A program made the position numbers and the translations under genes. A model generated the notes under the pieces. It made no database searches. It saw only the letters and a list, made by a program, of their open reading frames with translations, and had not been told where the DNA came from. Of a stretch of DNA of 64,000 nucleotides, positions 8,920-17,024 are shown one piece after another. Source of the DNA: Streptomyces roseofulvus (GTDB lineage: Bacteria > Actinomycetota > Actinomycetes > Streptomycetales > Streptomycetaceae); the NCBI RefSeq assembly GCF_039534915.1, contig NZ_BAAAWE010000001.1, forward strand, positions 6,882,001 to 6,946,000. Reading direction: 5' to 3'. Position 1 is the stretch's first letter, and every line of letters starts with the position of its first letter.

Positions 8920-9764
8920 GTCGCCACCGCCTTGCGGACCAGGGCGGCGGCGCCGTCCCGGTCGAGCCGCCCGTCGGCGACCACGGTGACCACGCGCCGG
9001 ACGAACGTCTCCCCGGCCGGGACCGCGAGCCGCTCCTCGTACGCGAGGGAGGAACCGACGCCCGGGTACTCGGCGGCCCGCACGAACCACGGGTCGCGCC
9101 GGGTGGTCCCGGTCGCCCCGGCGAAGACCAGGCTCCAGCCGTCGCCGCACATCGCCACCCACGCGGCGCGGGCGCCGTGCACGGCCTCCTCGCCGTCCGC
9201 CCCGGGGCCGAACACCCGTGGCACGGCCGCCTCCTTGGGGGCGCGCCAGAAGAAGCCGCCGTAGGCGGCGCCCGGGCGTCCGTTGGTGGCCGGGCTGCCG
9301 ACGGACAGGTCGCGGCCGGAGACGTTGGCGACCGAGAAGGTCAGGTCGAGGGCCCACGCCGTGTCGATGAGCGGGACCGCGGCGACCGTGCGGTGCTCGG
9401 CGAACAGGCGCTCCCCTCCGGCGGTCCAGCTCACCTCCTCGACGAAGCCGTCCGGGTCGCACAGCTTGAAGCCGTCGTGCCGCTGCACGCCGTGGTTGTC
9501 CAGCTCGACCGGACCCCGGCCGCGGACGAAGGTCCGCCCGCCCCAGAAGTTCCGCCCGTCGACGTCGGGGATCGCGATCCCGACGCCCAGGTGGTGCACG
9601 TGGTCCTCGGGCAGCACCTCGGTGACGGCCCGCCCGGCGAGCGTGGTCACCGGATGCAGATAGGGGCGCGGGGAGTGGGCGGCGGCCAGCGCCGGACGGG
9701 TCACGCAGTGCGCGACCGCCCGGCCGGCGGCCCGCAGGACGACGGTGCCGTCGGCGCCGGTCAT
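8916..9764 (-). CDS. DUF6807 (PmoA-like) family protein
   Basis: The protein has 282 residues and no signal peptide. It matches the family named methane oxygenase PmoA/DUF6807 by features such as HVHHLGVGIAIPDVDGRNFWGG and a beta-rich, His-containing core. The PmoA name is misleading: these proteins occur in sugar-degradation operons and have no demonstrated link to methane oxidation. Here the gene is coupled by 4-bp overlaps to an oxidoreductase upstream (ATGA) and GH43 downstream (GTGA). That suggests it processes the same imported sugar, perhaps as an epimerase- or lyase-like partner of the oxidoreductase. Function unproven. Confidence 0.85.
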   Translation of the reverse strand: MTGADGTVVLRAAGRAVAHCVTRPALAAAHSPRPYLHPVTTLAGRAVTEVLPEDHVHHLGVGIAIPDVDGRNFWGGRTFVRGRGPVELDNHGVQRHDGFKLCDPDGFVEEVSWTAGGERLFAEHRTVAAVPLIDTAWALDLTFSVANVSGRDLSVGSPATNGRPGAAYGGFFWRAPKEAAVPRVFGPGADGEEAVHGARAAWVAMCGDGWSLVFAGATGTTRRDPWFVRAAEYPGVGSSLAYEERLAVPAGETFVRRVVTVVADGRLDRDGAAALVRKAVAT

Positions 9765-10942
9765 CGGACCTCCGCCGGCGCCGACGACGCCCAGGGGGCG
9801 CCGAGTTCGGAGTAGAGCCGGAGCTGTTCGGCGCTCGCGTCCACCAGCGCCTCCACGCCCTCGACGATCCGCCGCTCGGCGCTCTCGCCGGGCTCGGCGC
9901 GCCAGTGGGCGGCGGGCAGCGGCCGCGGGTCGGGCGCGGTGCGGACCGCCTCGACGACCCGCATGAACGCGCCGGTCGCGTCCGGCGGCACGAGGAGCGG
10001 GGTGCCGCCGGTGACGTGCGCGACCAGGTTCTCCAGCAGGTCGGTGCGCCCGTACGTGATCTCCTCCGGGCCGTGCCCGGCGCGCTGGAGCAGGATCCGG
10101 TCCTCCCGGTACCAGAAGGTGATCCGGCCGCGGCTGCCGTGCACCACCACGTAGGGCTCGCCGGTCTTCTCTGCGCAGAGCGTCGCGGCCACGGTCACCG
10201 GCAGCCCGGCGGCGGTGGAGACGCGGACGGCGGAGGTGTCGTCCGACTCGATGGCGTGGGCGTGGAAGAGCTCGGTCTCGATGCCGGTCACGTCCTCGGC
10301 GCGGGTGGTCCCGGCGAGGGCGAGGGCGGTGGCGACGGCGTGCGCCAGCGGGTTGGTCAGCGCCCCGTCGACGACGTCGAGGCCGTCGAGCCGGCGCCGG
10401 CCGGCCCACGGCGCGCGCCGGAAGTACGCCTCGTCGCGGACCCAGGCGCCGGCCGCGCCGACGCCCCGGACCTCGCCGATCGTGCCCCGCTCGATCAGCT
10501 CGCGGACCGCGGGCACGGCGTGCGAGCCCAGCGACTGGAAGCCGATCTGGCAGGCCCGGCCGGTCTCCGCGACCCCGTCGGCCATCCGCCGGAACTCGGC
10601 GTACGACGGGGCCGGCGGCTTCTCCAGGAGGATGTCGGCGCCGTGCCGGGCGGCGGCCAGCGTCATGTCGGTGTGGGTCTGGATCGGGGTGCTGAGCACG
10701 GCCAGTCGCGCGCCGGTGGCGGCGAGCAGCGCCTCGAAGTCGTCGGACTGGGCGGGGTCGCCGAGCCCGTCGAGCTCGGCGGCGTCGAGCGGCCGCAGCT
10801 CGCAGACGCCGGCGAGGCGGACCAGACCGAGCCGCTCCAGGCGGTGGATGTTGAGGAGATGGCTGCGGCCGTGGCCGCGGGCGCCGGCGAGGACGACGGG
10901 CAGGGGTTCGCGTACGGACTGGGCTGCGGGCATGGGGCTCAT
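9761..10942 (-). CDS. Gfo/Idh/MocA family oxidoreductase
   Basis: The protein has 393 residues. An N-terminal Rossmann fold has GARGHG near residue 20 and the family EKPPAPS motif near 120, whose Lys contacts nucleotide and substrate. A C-terminal alpha/beta substrate domain follows. The family oxidises or reduces sugars and sugar derivatives with NAD(P). ATG 10942 overlaps the permease stop, and an in-frame ATG four codons later is the alternative start. It is paired with the DUF6807 gene, an arrangement that suggests a two-step conversion of an imported pectin-derived sugar. The substrate is not known. Confidence 0.9.
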   Translation of the reverse strand: MSPMPAAQSVREPLPVVLAGARGHGRSHLLNIHRLERLGLVRLAGVCELRPLDAAELDGLGDPAQSDDFEALLAATGARLAVLSTPIQTHTDMTLAAARHGADILLEKPPAPSYAEFRRMADGVAETGRACQIGFQSLGSHAVPAVRELIERGTIGEVRGVGAAGAWVRDEAYFRRAPWAGRRRLDGLDVVDGALTNPLAHAVATALALAGTTRAEDVTGIETELFHAHAIESDDTSAVRVSTAAGLPVTVAATLCAEKTGEPYVVVHGSRGRITFWYREDRILLQRAGHGPEEITYGRTDLLENLVAHVTGGTPLLVPPDATGAFMRVVEAVRTAPDPRPLPAAHWRAEPGESAERRIVEGVEALVDASAEQLRLYSELGAPWASSAPAEVR

Positions 10943-11859
10943 CCCTTCACCGCCCCGGCGCTGAAGCCGGTGACGAGCCACTTCTGGATGAAGGCGAAGA
11001 CGATCACGACGGGGACGGCGGCGATGACGCCGCCCGCGGCGAGCGCGCCGAGGTCGACGCTGTCGGCGCCCATGAGGGTGTTGAGGCCGACCGGGATGGT
11101 CTGCTTGCTCTGGCTGCTGAGGAACATCAGGGCGAAGAGGAAGTGGTTCCAGGCGTGCACGAAGGCGAAGGAGCCGACGGCGACAAGCCCGGGCCGCAGC
11201 AGCGGGAGCACGACGATCAGGAAGGCGCGGAAACGGTTGCAGCCGTCGACCCAGGCGGCCTCCTCCAGGGAGGGCGGCACGTTCCGGATGAAGCCGCTGA
11301 TGAGGATCATCGACAGCGGCAGCTGGAAGACGGTCTCGGCGAGGATGACGCTGCCGATCGAGTTGATCATGCGCAGCTCGGCGAAGATCTGGAAGAGCGG
11401 GACGAGGAGCAGGGCGCCCGGCACGAACTGGGAGCAGAGCAGGGCCAGCATGAAGCCCTTCTTGATCCGGAAGTCGAAGCGGGCGAGGGCGTAACCGCCG
11501 GCCAGCGCGACCACCGTGGTGCTGACGAGCACCGCGACGCCGATGAGCAGGCTGTTCTGGAAGAAGATCCCGAAGCTGCGCTCGGTCCACACCTTCTCGA
11601 AGTGCGCGGTCGTCATCGGCCAGGGCAGCAGCGAGGTGGAGCCGGCCGGGCGGACGGCGAAGAGGAAGATCCAGTAGAAGGGGACGAGGGTGAAGACGAG
11701 GTAGACGCCGAGCGGCAGGTAGATCTGCCAGCGGGGGACCTCGTCCCAGGCCCGGTGCCGCTTGCGGGCGGCGGCGGGCGGGGTGCCCTCCGGAGGCCGG
11801 CCGGTCCCGGCGGTCCCGGTGACGGGCGCGGTGCGGGTGGGGGTGGCTGCGGCGGTCAC
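10939..11859 (-). CDS. Sugar ABC transporter permease (MalG type)
   Basis: The protein has 306 residues with about six membrane segments after a cytoplasmic N-terminus rich in Pro/Thr/Ala. The EAA loop that contacts the ATPase is seen as LEEAAWVDGCNRFRAFLIVV near residue 215. It starts with GTG in a 4-bp overlap with the upstream permease gene. It pairs with that permease and with the binding lipoprotein further down the operon to import a pectin-derived oligosaccharide. No ATP-binding subunit is encoded here. Confidence 0.93.
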   Translation of the reverse strand: MTAAATPTRTAPVTGTAGTGRPPEGTPPAAARKRHRAWDEVPRWQIYLPLGVYLVFTLVPFYWIFLFAVRPAGSTSLLPWPMTTAHFEKVWTERSFGIFFQNSLLIGVAVLVSTTVVALAGGYALARFDFRIKKGFMLALLCSQFVPGALLLVPLFQIFAELRMINSIGSVILAETVFQLPLSMILISGFIRNVPPSLEEAAWVDGCNRFRAFLIVVLPLLRPGLVAVGSFAFVHAWNHFLFALMFLSSQSKQTIPVGLNTLMGADSVDLGALAAGGVIAAVPVVIVFAFIQKWLVTGFSAGAVKG

Positions 11860-12794
11860 TTGCTGTCGCCTCCGAACTTGCTCAGGCGCAGGTAGACGAT
11901 CGAGCAGAAGAGAAGGATCACGAACGCCACCGTGGTGAGGGCGGAGGCGTAACCGAAGTTGTGGGCGTCGACGCTGGTCTCGGCGACGTACAGCGGCAGG
12001 GTCGTGGTGACGCCCGCGGGTCCGCCGCCGGTCAGCGTGTACAGCAGGTCGACGTTGTTGAACTCCCACACCGCGCGCAGCAGCGTGGAGAGCACGATCG
12101 CGTCCCTGATGTGGGGGAGCGTGATGTGGAAGAACTGCCGCAGCCGGCCCGCCCCGTCGACCTCTGCGGCCTCGTACAGGTCCTTCGGCACCGACTGGAG
12201 GTCGGCGAGGATGAGGATGGCGAAGAAGGGCACCCCGCGCCAGAGGTCGGCGACGATCGCGGCGGGGAAGACGGTTGCGGTGTCGGAGAGCAGCGAGGTG
12301 CCGTACTCGCCGATGCCGAGGTCCGCCAGGTAACGGGTGATGCCGGTCTGCGAGTTGTAGAGGAGCACCCAGATCGCCGAGGTGAGCACGCCGGAGACGG
12401 CCCACGGCGAGAAGACCAGGGCCCGGCCGAGCGCCCGGCCGGCGAAGGTCTGGTTGACGATGAGGGCGAGCGCGAGCCCGAGGAGGAGCTGGAGCGACAC
12501 CTCCACCACGACCCACTTGAGGCTGAAGGTCAGGGTGCCCCAGAAGTGCGGGTCGTCGGTGAAGATCTTCGTGAAGTTGTCGAAGCCGGCGAAGCCGTTC
12601 CGCCAGGGCTTCGTCGGGTTGTAGTGCTGGAGGCTGTAGTAGAAGACGCTCAGCACGGGGTAGGCGATGAAGCCCAGCATCAGCAGCCCCGCGGGCGCGA
12701 TCAGCAGGTACGGCAGCCGGCGGGGGGTCGCTCCCGTGCGGCGGCGCTCCCGTGCCGTGGCGGCGCGGGGCGGTTTGGTCACAGCTGTGGCCAT
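11856..12794 (-). CDS. Sugar ABC transporter permease (MalF type), first gene of pectin operon
   Basis: The protein has 312 residues with six predicted membrane helices and an EAA loop (LYEAAEVDGAGRLRQFFHITL) near 210. ATG 12794 has GGAG about 12 nt upstream. It opens a run in which five consecutive genes overlap by 4 bp (to GH43). The promoter region in front carries two GCGCTT palindromes around a TTGACC -35-like box, so sugar-induced derepression is likely. Confidence 0.93.
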   Translation of the reverse strand: MATAVTKPPRAATARERRRTGATPRRLPYLLIAPAGLLMLGFIAYPVLSVFYYSLQHYNPTKPWRNGFAGFDNFTKIFTDDPHFWGTLTFSLKWVVVEVSLQLLLGLALALIVNQTFAGRALGRALVFSPWAVSGVLTSAIWVLLYNSQTGITRYLADLGIGEYGTSLLSDTATVFPAAIVADLWRGVPFFAILILADLQSVPKDLYEAAEVDGAGRLRQFFHITLPHIRDAIVLSTLLRAVWEFNNVDLLYTLTGGGPAGVTTTLPLYVAETSVDAHNFGYASALTTVAFVILLFCSIVYLRLSKFGGDSK

Positions 12795-12834
12795 GACGGC
12801 GGCTCCGTTCTCGGGCGGGCGGTGCGAGAGTTCG

Positions 12835-12865
12835 GAAAGCGCTTTCTCCGCAAGGTCAAGCGCTT
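12835..12865 (-). promoter_or_regulatory. Promoter with LacI-type operators for the pectin importer operon
   Basis: GAAAGCGCTTTC is a perfect 12-bp palindrome at 12835-12846. AAGCGCTT is a perfect 8-bp palindrome at 12858-12865. Between them, on the minus strand, TTGACC (12859-12854) is a possible -35; no good -10 is seen at the right distance. The layout fits repression by a LacI-family protein. No LacI gene is adjacent, so the regulator is probably outside the window. Confidence 0.6.
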
Positions 12866-12930
12866 CGCGAACGGCATTCGACATCTCGAACGCATCGGGC
12901 GGTGGGCGTGCGGTCGCGGCGGGCCGCGGT

Positions 12931-14664
12931 TCAGCCCGCGTAGGGTTCGGGGGTCGTCCCCGGCCGGGCCAGGAACGCGAAGTCGCAGCCGGTGTCGGCC
13001 TGGGAGATCTGCTCCATGTACAGCGCGCCGTAGCCGCGCTCGTACCGGGCCGGCGGCGGGGTCCACCCGGCCCGCCGGCGCTCCAACTCCTCGTCGCCGA
13101 CGTGCAGGCGGAGGGAGCGGGCCGCGACGTCGAGGGTGATCGTATCGCCCGTACGGACCAGGGCAAGAGGCCCGCCGACATGCGATTCCGGCGCCACGTG
13201 CAGCACGCACGCCCCGTAGCTCGTGCCGCTCATCCGCGCGTCCGAGATGCGCACCATGTCCCGCACCCCCTGCTCCAGCAGGTACTTCGGGATCGGCAGC
13301 ATCCCGTACTCCGGCATCCCCGGACCGCCCTTGGGCCCCGCGCCGCGCAGCACCAGCACGTGGTCCGGGGTGATCCCGAGCGCCGGGTCGTCGATGGTCC
13401 GCTGCAACGTCCGGTAGTCGTCGAAGACGACGGCGGGACCGGTGTGCTTCAGGAACCGCTGCTCCATGGCGACGTGCTTGATGACCGCCCCGTCCGGGCA
13501 GAGGTTGCCCCGCAGCACCGCGAGCCCGCCCTCGGCCGCCAGCGGCCGGTGCCGCTCCCGGATCACCTCGTCGTCGTGCACCAGGGCCCCGTCGAGCTGC
13601 TCGCGCAGGGAGGCATGGGACACCGTCGGCCGGTCCAGGTGGAGCACGTCCGCGATCCGCGACAGGAAACCGGTCATCCCGCCCGCGAAGTGGAAGTCCT
13701 CCATCAGGTACGCGCCGCCGGGCCGCAGGTTCGCGAGCACCGGCACCGTCCGCGCGATCCGGTCGAAGTCGTCCAGCGTCAGCTTCACCCCGGACCGGCC
13801 GGCCATCGCGATCAGATGGATCACCGCGTTGGTCGAACCGCCGAGCGCCAGGACCGCGGCGACCGCGTCCTCGTACGCCTCCCGCGTCAGCAGCCGCGAC
13901 AGCCGCAGGTCCTGACGGACCAGCTCCACGATCCGCATCCCCGACGCGGCGGCCATCCGGTCGTGCCCCGAGTCCACCGCCGGCACCGAGGAGGCGCCCG
14001 GCACGGTCACGCCCAGGGTCTCCGCCGCGGCGGTCAGCGTCGACGCCGTCCCCATCGTCATGCAGTGGCCGGGAGAGCGGGCGAGCCCGTTCTCCAGCTC
14101 GGCCATCTCGCAGTCGCCGATGGTGCCGGCCCGCCGCTCGTCCCAGTACCTCCACATGTCCGTACCGGACCCGAGGGTCTCCCCCCGCCAGTGCCCCGGC
14201 AGCATCGGACCGGCCGGCACGAACACCGTCGGCAGGTCCACCGACGCCGCGCCCATCAACAGCGCCGGCGTCGTCTTGTCGCAGCCGCCCATCAGCACCG
14301 CCCCGTCCACCGGGTACGAGCGCAGCAGCTCCTCCGTCTCCATGGCCAGGAGGTTGCGGTAGAGCATCGGCGTCGGCTTCTGGAAGGTCTCCGACAGCGT
14401 CGACACCGGGAACTCCAGCGGAAAGCCGCCGGCCTGCCACACCCCGCGCTTCACGGCCTGCGCCCGGTCGCGCAGGTGCACATGGCAGGGGTTGATGTCC
14501 GACCAGGTGTTGAGGATCGCGACGACCGGCTTGCCCAGGTGCTCCTCGGGCAGATAGCCGAGCTGCCGGGTCCGCGCCCGGTGGCTGAACGACCGCAGCC
14601 CGTCGGTCCCGTACCACTGGTGACTGCGCAGCTCGTGCGGCCGCTTCACGGCGTCGTCCGTCAT
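12931..14664 (-). CDS. IlvD/Edd family sugar-acid dehydratase (L-arabinonate dehydratase-like)
   Basis: The protein has 577 residues, the usual size for pentonate dehydratases. Cluster-binding cysteines are visible in DINPCHVH, MGGCDKTTPA and IGDCEMAELENGLARSPGHC. Family blocks LALGGSTNAVIHL and ISDARMSGTSYGACVLHVAP are intact. These enzymes use an Fe-S cluster and magnesium to convert an aldonic acid to its 2-keto-3-deoxy form. Coupling by ATGA to a DHDPS-family lyase strongly suggests the product goes to that enzyme, as in oxidative L-arabinose catabolism. Arabinose is a main pectin side-chain sugar. A related pectin-derived acid is also possible. Not branched-chain amino-acid IlvD, judging by partner and length. 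Confidence 0.87.
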   Translation of the reverse strand: MTDDAVKRPHELRSHQWYGTDGLRSFSHRARTRQLGYLPEEHLGKPVVAILNTWSDINPCHVHLRDRAQAVKRGVWQAGGFPLEFPVSTLSETFQKPTPMLYRNLLAMETEELLRSYPVDGAVLMGGCDKTTPALLMGAASVDLPTVFVPAGPMLPGHWRGETLGSGTDMWRYWDERRAGTIGDCEMAELENGLARSPGHCMTMGTASTLTAAAETLGVTVPGASSVPAVDSGHDRMAAASGMRIVELVRQDLRLSRLLTREAYEDAVAAVLALGGSTNAVIHLIAMAGRSGVKLTLDDFDRIARTVPVLANLRPGGAYLMEDFHFAGGMTGFLSRIADVLHLDRPTVSHASLREQLDGALVHDDEVIRERHRPLAAEGGLAVLRGNLCPDGAVIKHVAMEQRFLKHTGPAVVFDDYRTLQRTIDDPALGITPDHVLVLRGAGPKGGPGMPEYGMLPIPKYLLEQGVRDMVRISDARMSGTSYGACVLHVAPESHVGGPLALVRTGDTITLDVAARSLRLHVGDEELERRRAGWTPPPARYERGYGALYMEQISQADTGCDFAFLARPGTTPEPYAG

Positions 14665-15569
14665 ATCGGCCACCCGCCGGCGATCGCCGCGACCTCGGCC
14701 CGCGCGTCCTCCGGGAGCTCCCGGCTCGGCGGCCGGATGTCCCGCCGGCACAGCCCGAGCGAGGCCAGCGCCTCCTTCACCACGGTCACGTTGTCCGCGT
14801 TGCCGTTCGCGGCCCGCAGCTCCTCGAAGCGGCGGATCCGCTCCCACACCTTCATCGCGGTCCCGTAGTCGCCGGCCCGCAGCGCCGCCAGCATCTCCAG
14901 GGAGAGCGCGGGCGCGACGTTGACCAGCCCGGACGTGAACCCGGTGGCGCCCGCCGAGAAGTACGAGGGCGCGTACGGCTCCGCGAGACCGGCCACCCAC
15001 ACGAACCGGTCCAGGCCCGCGTCCCGGGCGAAGCCGGCGAACCGGGCCGCGTCCGGCACCGCGTACTTCACGCCGACCACGTTCGGGCAGGCGGCGCCCA
15101 GCTCGGCCAGGCGCTCCCCGCTCAGCAGCGGGTTGCGGACGTACGGGACGACGCCCAGTTCCGGCACCGCGTCCGCGATGGCCCGGTGGTAGTCGACCCA
15201 GCCGCTCTCGGAGACGTACGGGTGCACCGGCTGGTGCACCATCACCATGTGCGCCCCCGTGTACCGGGCGTGCCGGGCCGCCTCGACCGCGGTCGGCAGG
15301 TCGTGCCCCACACCGACCAGGATCGCGGCCCGGTCGGCCGCCTCCGCGACCGTCGCCTCGGTGACCGCGCGGCGCTCGTCGGGGGTGAGGGCGTAGAACT
15401 CGCCCGTGTTGCCGTTGGGGGTGAGGGTGCGCACCCCGCCGTCGAGCAGCCGGTGCAGCAGCGCCCGGTGGGCGGCGGAGTCCACCCGGCCGTTTTCGGC
15501 GAACGGCGTGACCGGGATGGCCACGACGTCGGCGAGGGCGGCCCGAAGGGTCTCGAAGGTCATCGTCAC
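14661..15569 (-). CDS. DHDPS/N-acetylneuraminate lyase family dehydratase (2-keto-3-deoxy sugar acid)
   Basis: The protein has 302 residues and a TIM barrel. NGNTGEFYAL carries the carboxylate-binding GxxGE-like motif, VVPYVRNP the conserved Tyr, and VVGVKYAVPD the Schiff-base Lys. Next to a sugar-acid dehydratase, the likely step is dehydration of 2-keto-3-deoxy-L-arabinonate (or 5-keto-4-deoxyglucarate) to 2-oxoglutarate semialdehyde. GTG 15569 overlaps the GntR stop; an in-frame ATG two codons later is an alternative start. The semialdehyde dehydrogenase that would finish the pathway is not in the window. Confidence 0.87.
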   Translation of the reverse strand: MTMTFETLRAALADVVAIPVTPFAENGRVDSAAHRALLHRLLDGGVRTLTPNGNTGEFYALTPDERRAVTEATVAEAADRAAILVGVGHDLPTAVEAARHARYTGAHMVMVHQPVHPYVSESGWVDYHRAIADAVPELGVVPYVRNPLLSGERLAELGAACPNVVGVKYAVPDAARFAGFARDAGLDRFVWVAGLAEPYAPSYFSAGATGFTSGLVNVAPALSLEMLAALRAGDYGTAMKVWERIRRFEELRAANGNADNVTVVKEALASLGLCRRDIRPPSRELPEDARAEVAAIAGGWPI

Positions 15570-16225
15570 TCACTGTCCAGGGGATTCAGGGTGTTCTCGG
15601 GGAAGGCCCGCTCCACGAACGAGGCGATGTGGGCGTGCACCGCCCGGCGCGCCCCGTCGGCGTCGCCCGCGGCGGCGAGCCGCAGGATCTCCTCGTGCTC
15701 GGCCGCCTCGCGGTCCCACGACGGGACGGCGGCCCAGGCGACGGTGGAGACGAGCGCGGCCTGGTCGCGCACCTCGTCGAGCATCCGCCCGAGCAGCGGG
15801 TTGCCGCAGGGGAGGTAGAGCGCGCGGTGGAACGCCCGGTTGGCCAGCGAGCGTTCGGCCGGGTCCTCGGCGGCGGCCGCCCGGGCCAGCGCCTCGTGGG
15901 CCTCGTCGAGCGGCGCCCCGGAAGCCACCGCGCGACGGACCGCCTCCGGCTCCAGGAGCAGCCGCACGTCGTACACGGCCCGGGCCATGTCCGCGTCGAC
16001 CATCCGCACGGTGACGCCCTTGTACTGGCTCATCACCACGAGCCCGCTGCCCGCGAGCGTCTTCAGCGCCTCGCGCACCGGCGTCTTGGACACCCCGAAA
16101 CGCGCGGCGAGCTCGGCCTCCACGAGCGCCTGCCCGGGTCTGAGCCCCCCGGTCAGGATGTCGTGCTTGATCGCCTCCAGGACGTACTGGGTCCGGGAGG
16201 GGATGGGGCTGGGGGCGAAGGGCAT
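15566..16225 (-). CDS. GntR family (FadR/FCD type) transcriptional regulator
   Basis: The protein has 219 residues. The winged helix (about 10-75) includes LAARFGVSKTPVREALKTLAG, and an all-helical FCD ligand domain follows (about 80-210) with metal-ligand-like D/H residues. It is the first gene of an operon with the two sugar-acid enzymes and probably senses an intermediate of that pathway, autoregulating through the palindrome near 16260. The ATG at 16225 gives the usual family N-terminus (RTQYVLEAIKHDILTG). Confidence 0.92.
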   Translation of the reverse strand: MPFAPSPIPSRTQYVLEAIKHDILTGGLRPGQALVEAELAARFGVSKTPVREALKTLAGSGLVVMSQYKGVTVRMVDADMARAVYDVRLLLEPEAVRRAVASGAPLDEAHEALARAAAAEDPAERSLANRAFHRALYLPCGNPLLGRMLDEVRDQAALVSTVAWAAVPSWDREAAEHEEILRLAAAGDADGARRAVHAHIASFVERAFPENTLNPLDSE

Positions 16226-16255
16226 GGCGCACTCTCAGATCTCATGTATCGCGTC

Positions 16256-16316
16256 TCATATATGACGTACGAAGTGCAACGGGCATGAAGCTAGGGGGGC
16301 GTTGGTGTTTCGTCAA
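16256..16316 (-). promoter_or_regulatory. Promoter and probable GntR operator of the sugar-acid operon
   Basis: On the minus strand, TTGACG (16316-16311) and TAGCTT (16293-16288) are spaced by exactly 17 nt. TCATATATGA, a perfect 10-bp palindrome at 16256-16265, lies just downstream of the expected start site. Binding there would block transcription. The AT-rich sequence stands out from its surroundings. Confidence 0.6.
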
Positions 16317-16335
16317 TGCTTCGGACAGGGTTGAT

Positions 16336-16349
16336 AGAAAGCGTTTTCT
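16336..16349. promoter_or_regulatory. LacI-type operator-like palindrome upstream of the GntR operon
   Basis: AGAAAGCGTTTTCT has one mismatch to the GAAAGCGCTTTC core found before the importer operon at 12835. It lies 20 bp upstream of the -35 box of the GntR operon. It suggests that one LacI-family regulator controls both operons. Confidence 0.5.
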
Positions 16350-16649
16350 GCGCGGGAGGGGGGAGGGGTGTGTGGTGCGGGGCGCGCGAGGCGTGGACTC
16401 CCTGGCGCGTCGGCCGGACGGCGCCGGTGGCCGTGCTGGCCGGTGGGGCGGGCCGGGGAAGGCCCCCGGGCCGGGCACGGGACGTCCGACCAGGCCGAGC
16501 GGGCGGGTCCGTGGGGCCGTCCCCGGTCCACGGGGCCGGGCACGACCGCGTGCGACGACTGCGCGCGAGGTCCTGAACGGCCGATGGCGATCCCCGCCCA
16601 GCTGCCCGCCGCCCGGATGGCGGCGGGACCGTCCGGCCGTCCGGGCCCC

Positions 16650-17024
16650 GGCACCATCTGGGCGGTGGGGGCGTCGGGGTGTCCGGGCTCCGGCACCATC
16701 CGGGCGGTGGGGGCGTCGGGGTGTCCGGGCCCCGTGTCCATTCGGGCGGTGGGGGCGTCGGGGTGTCCGGGCCCCGGCACCATCCGGGCGTGGGGGCGTC
16801 TGGGCGTCCGGGCCCCGGCACCATCCGGGCGTGGGGGCGTCTGGGCGTCCGGGCCCCGGCACCATCCGGGCGTGGGGGCGTCTGGGCGTCCGGGCCCCGG
16901 CACCATCCGGGCGGTGGGGCCGTCGGGGCGTCCGGGCCCCGGCGCCATCGGGGCGGTGGGGCTGTCCGGGTGTCCGGGCCCCGCCTCCATCCGGGCGGTG
17001 GGGCCGTCCGGCCGTCCGGGCGTC
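16650..17024. repeat. Nine-copy tandem repeat, 41-42 bp unit
   Basis: Units start at 16650, 16692, 16734, 16776, 16817, 16858, 16899, 16941 and 16983. Copies 4-6 are 41 bp and identical; the rest are 42 bp. The 1-bp deletion (GGGCGTGGG for GGGCGGTGGG) changes the reading frame, so no frame is repeated throughout. The tract is noncoding GC-rich sequence between divergent genes. Long open frames on both strands here are a by-product of composition. Confidence 0.85.

Noticed and set aside
12931..14664. Assignment as branched-chain amino-acid dehydratase IlvD
   Set aside because: Length, neighbour (DHDPS-like lyase) and GntR regulator fit a sugar-acid dehydratase better.
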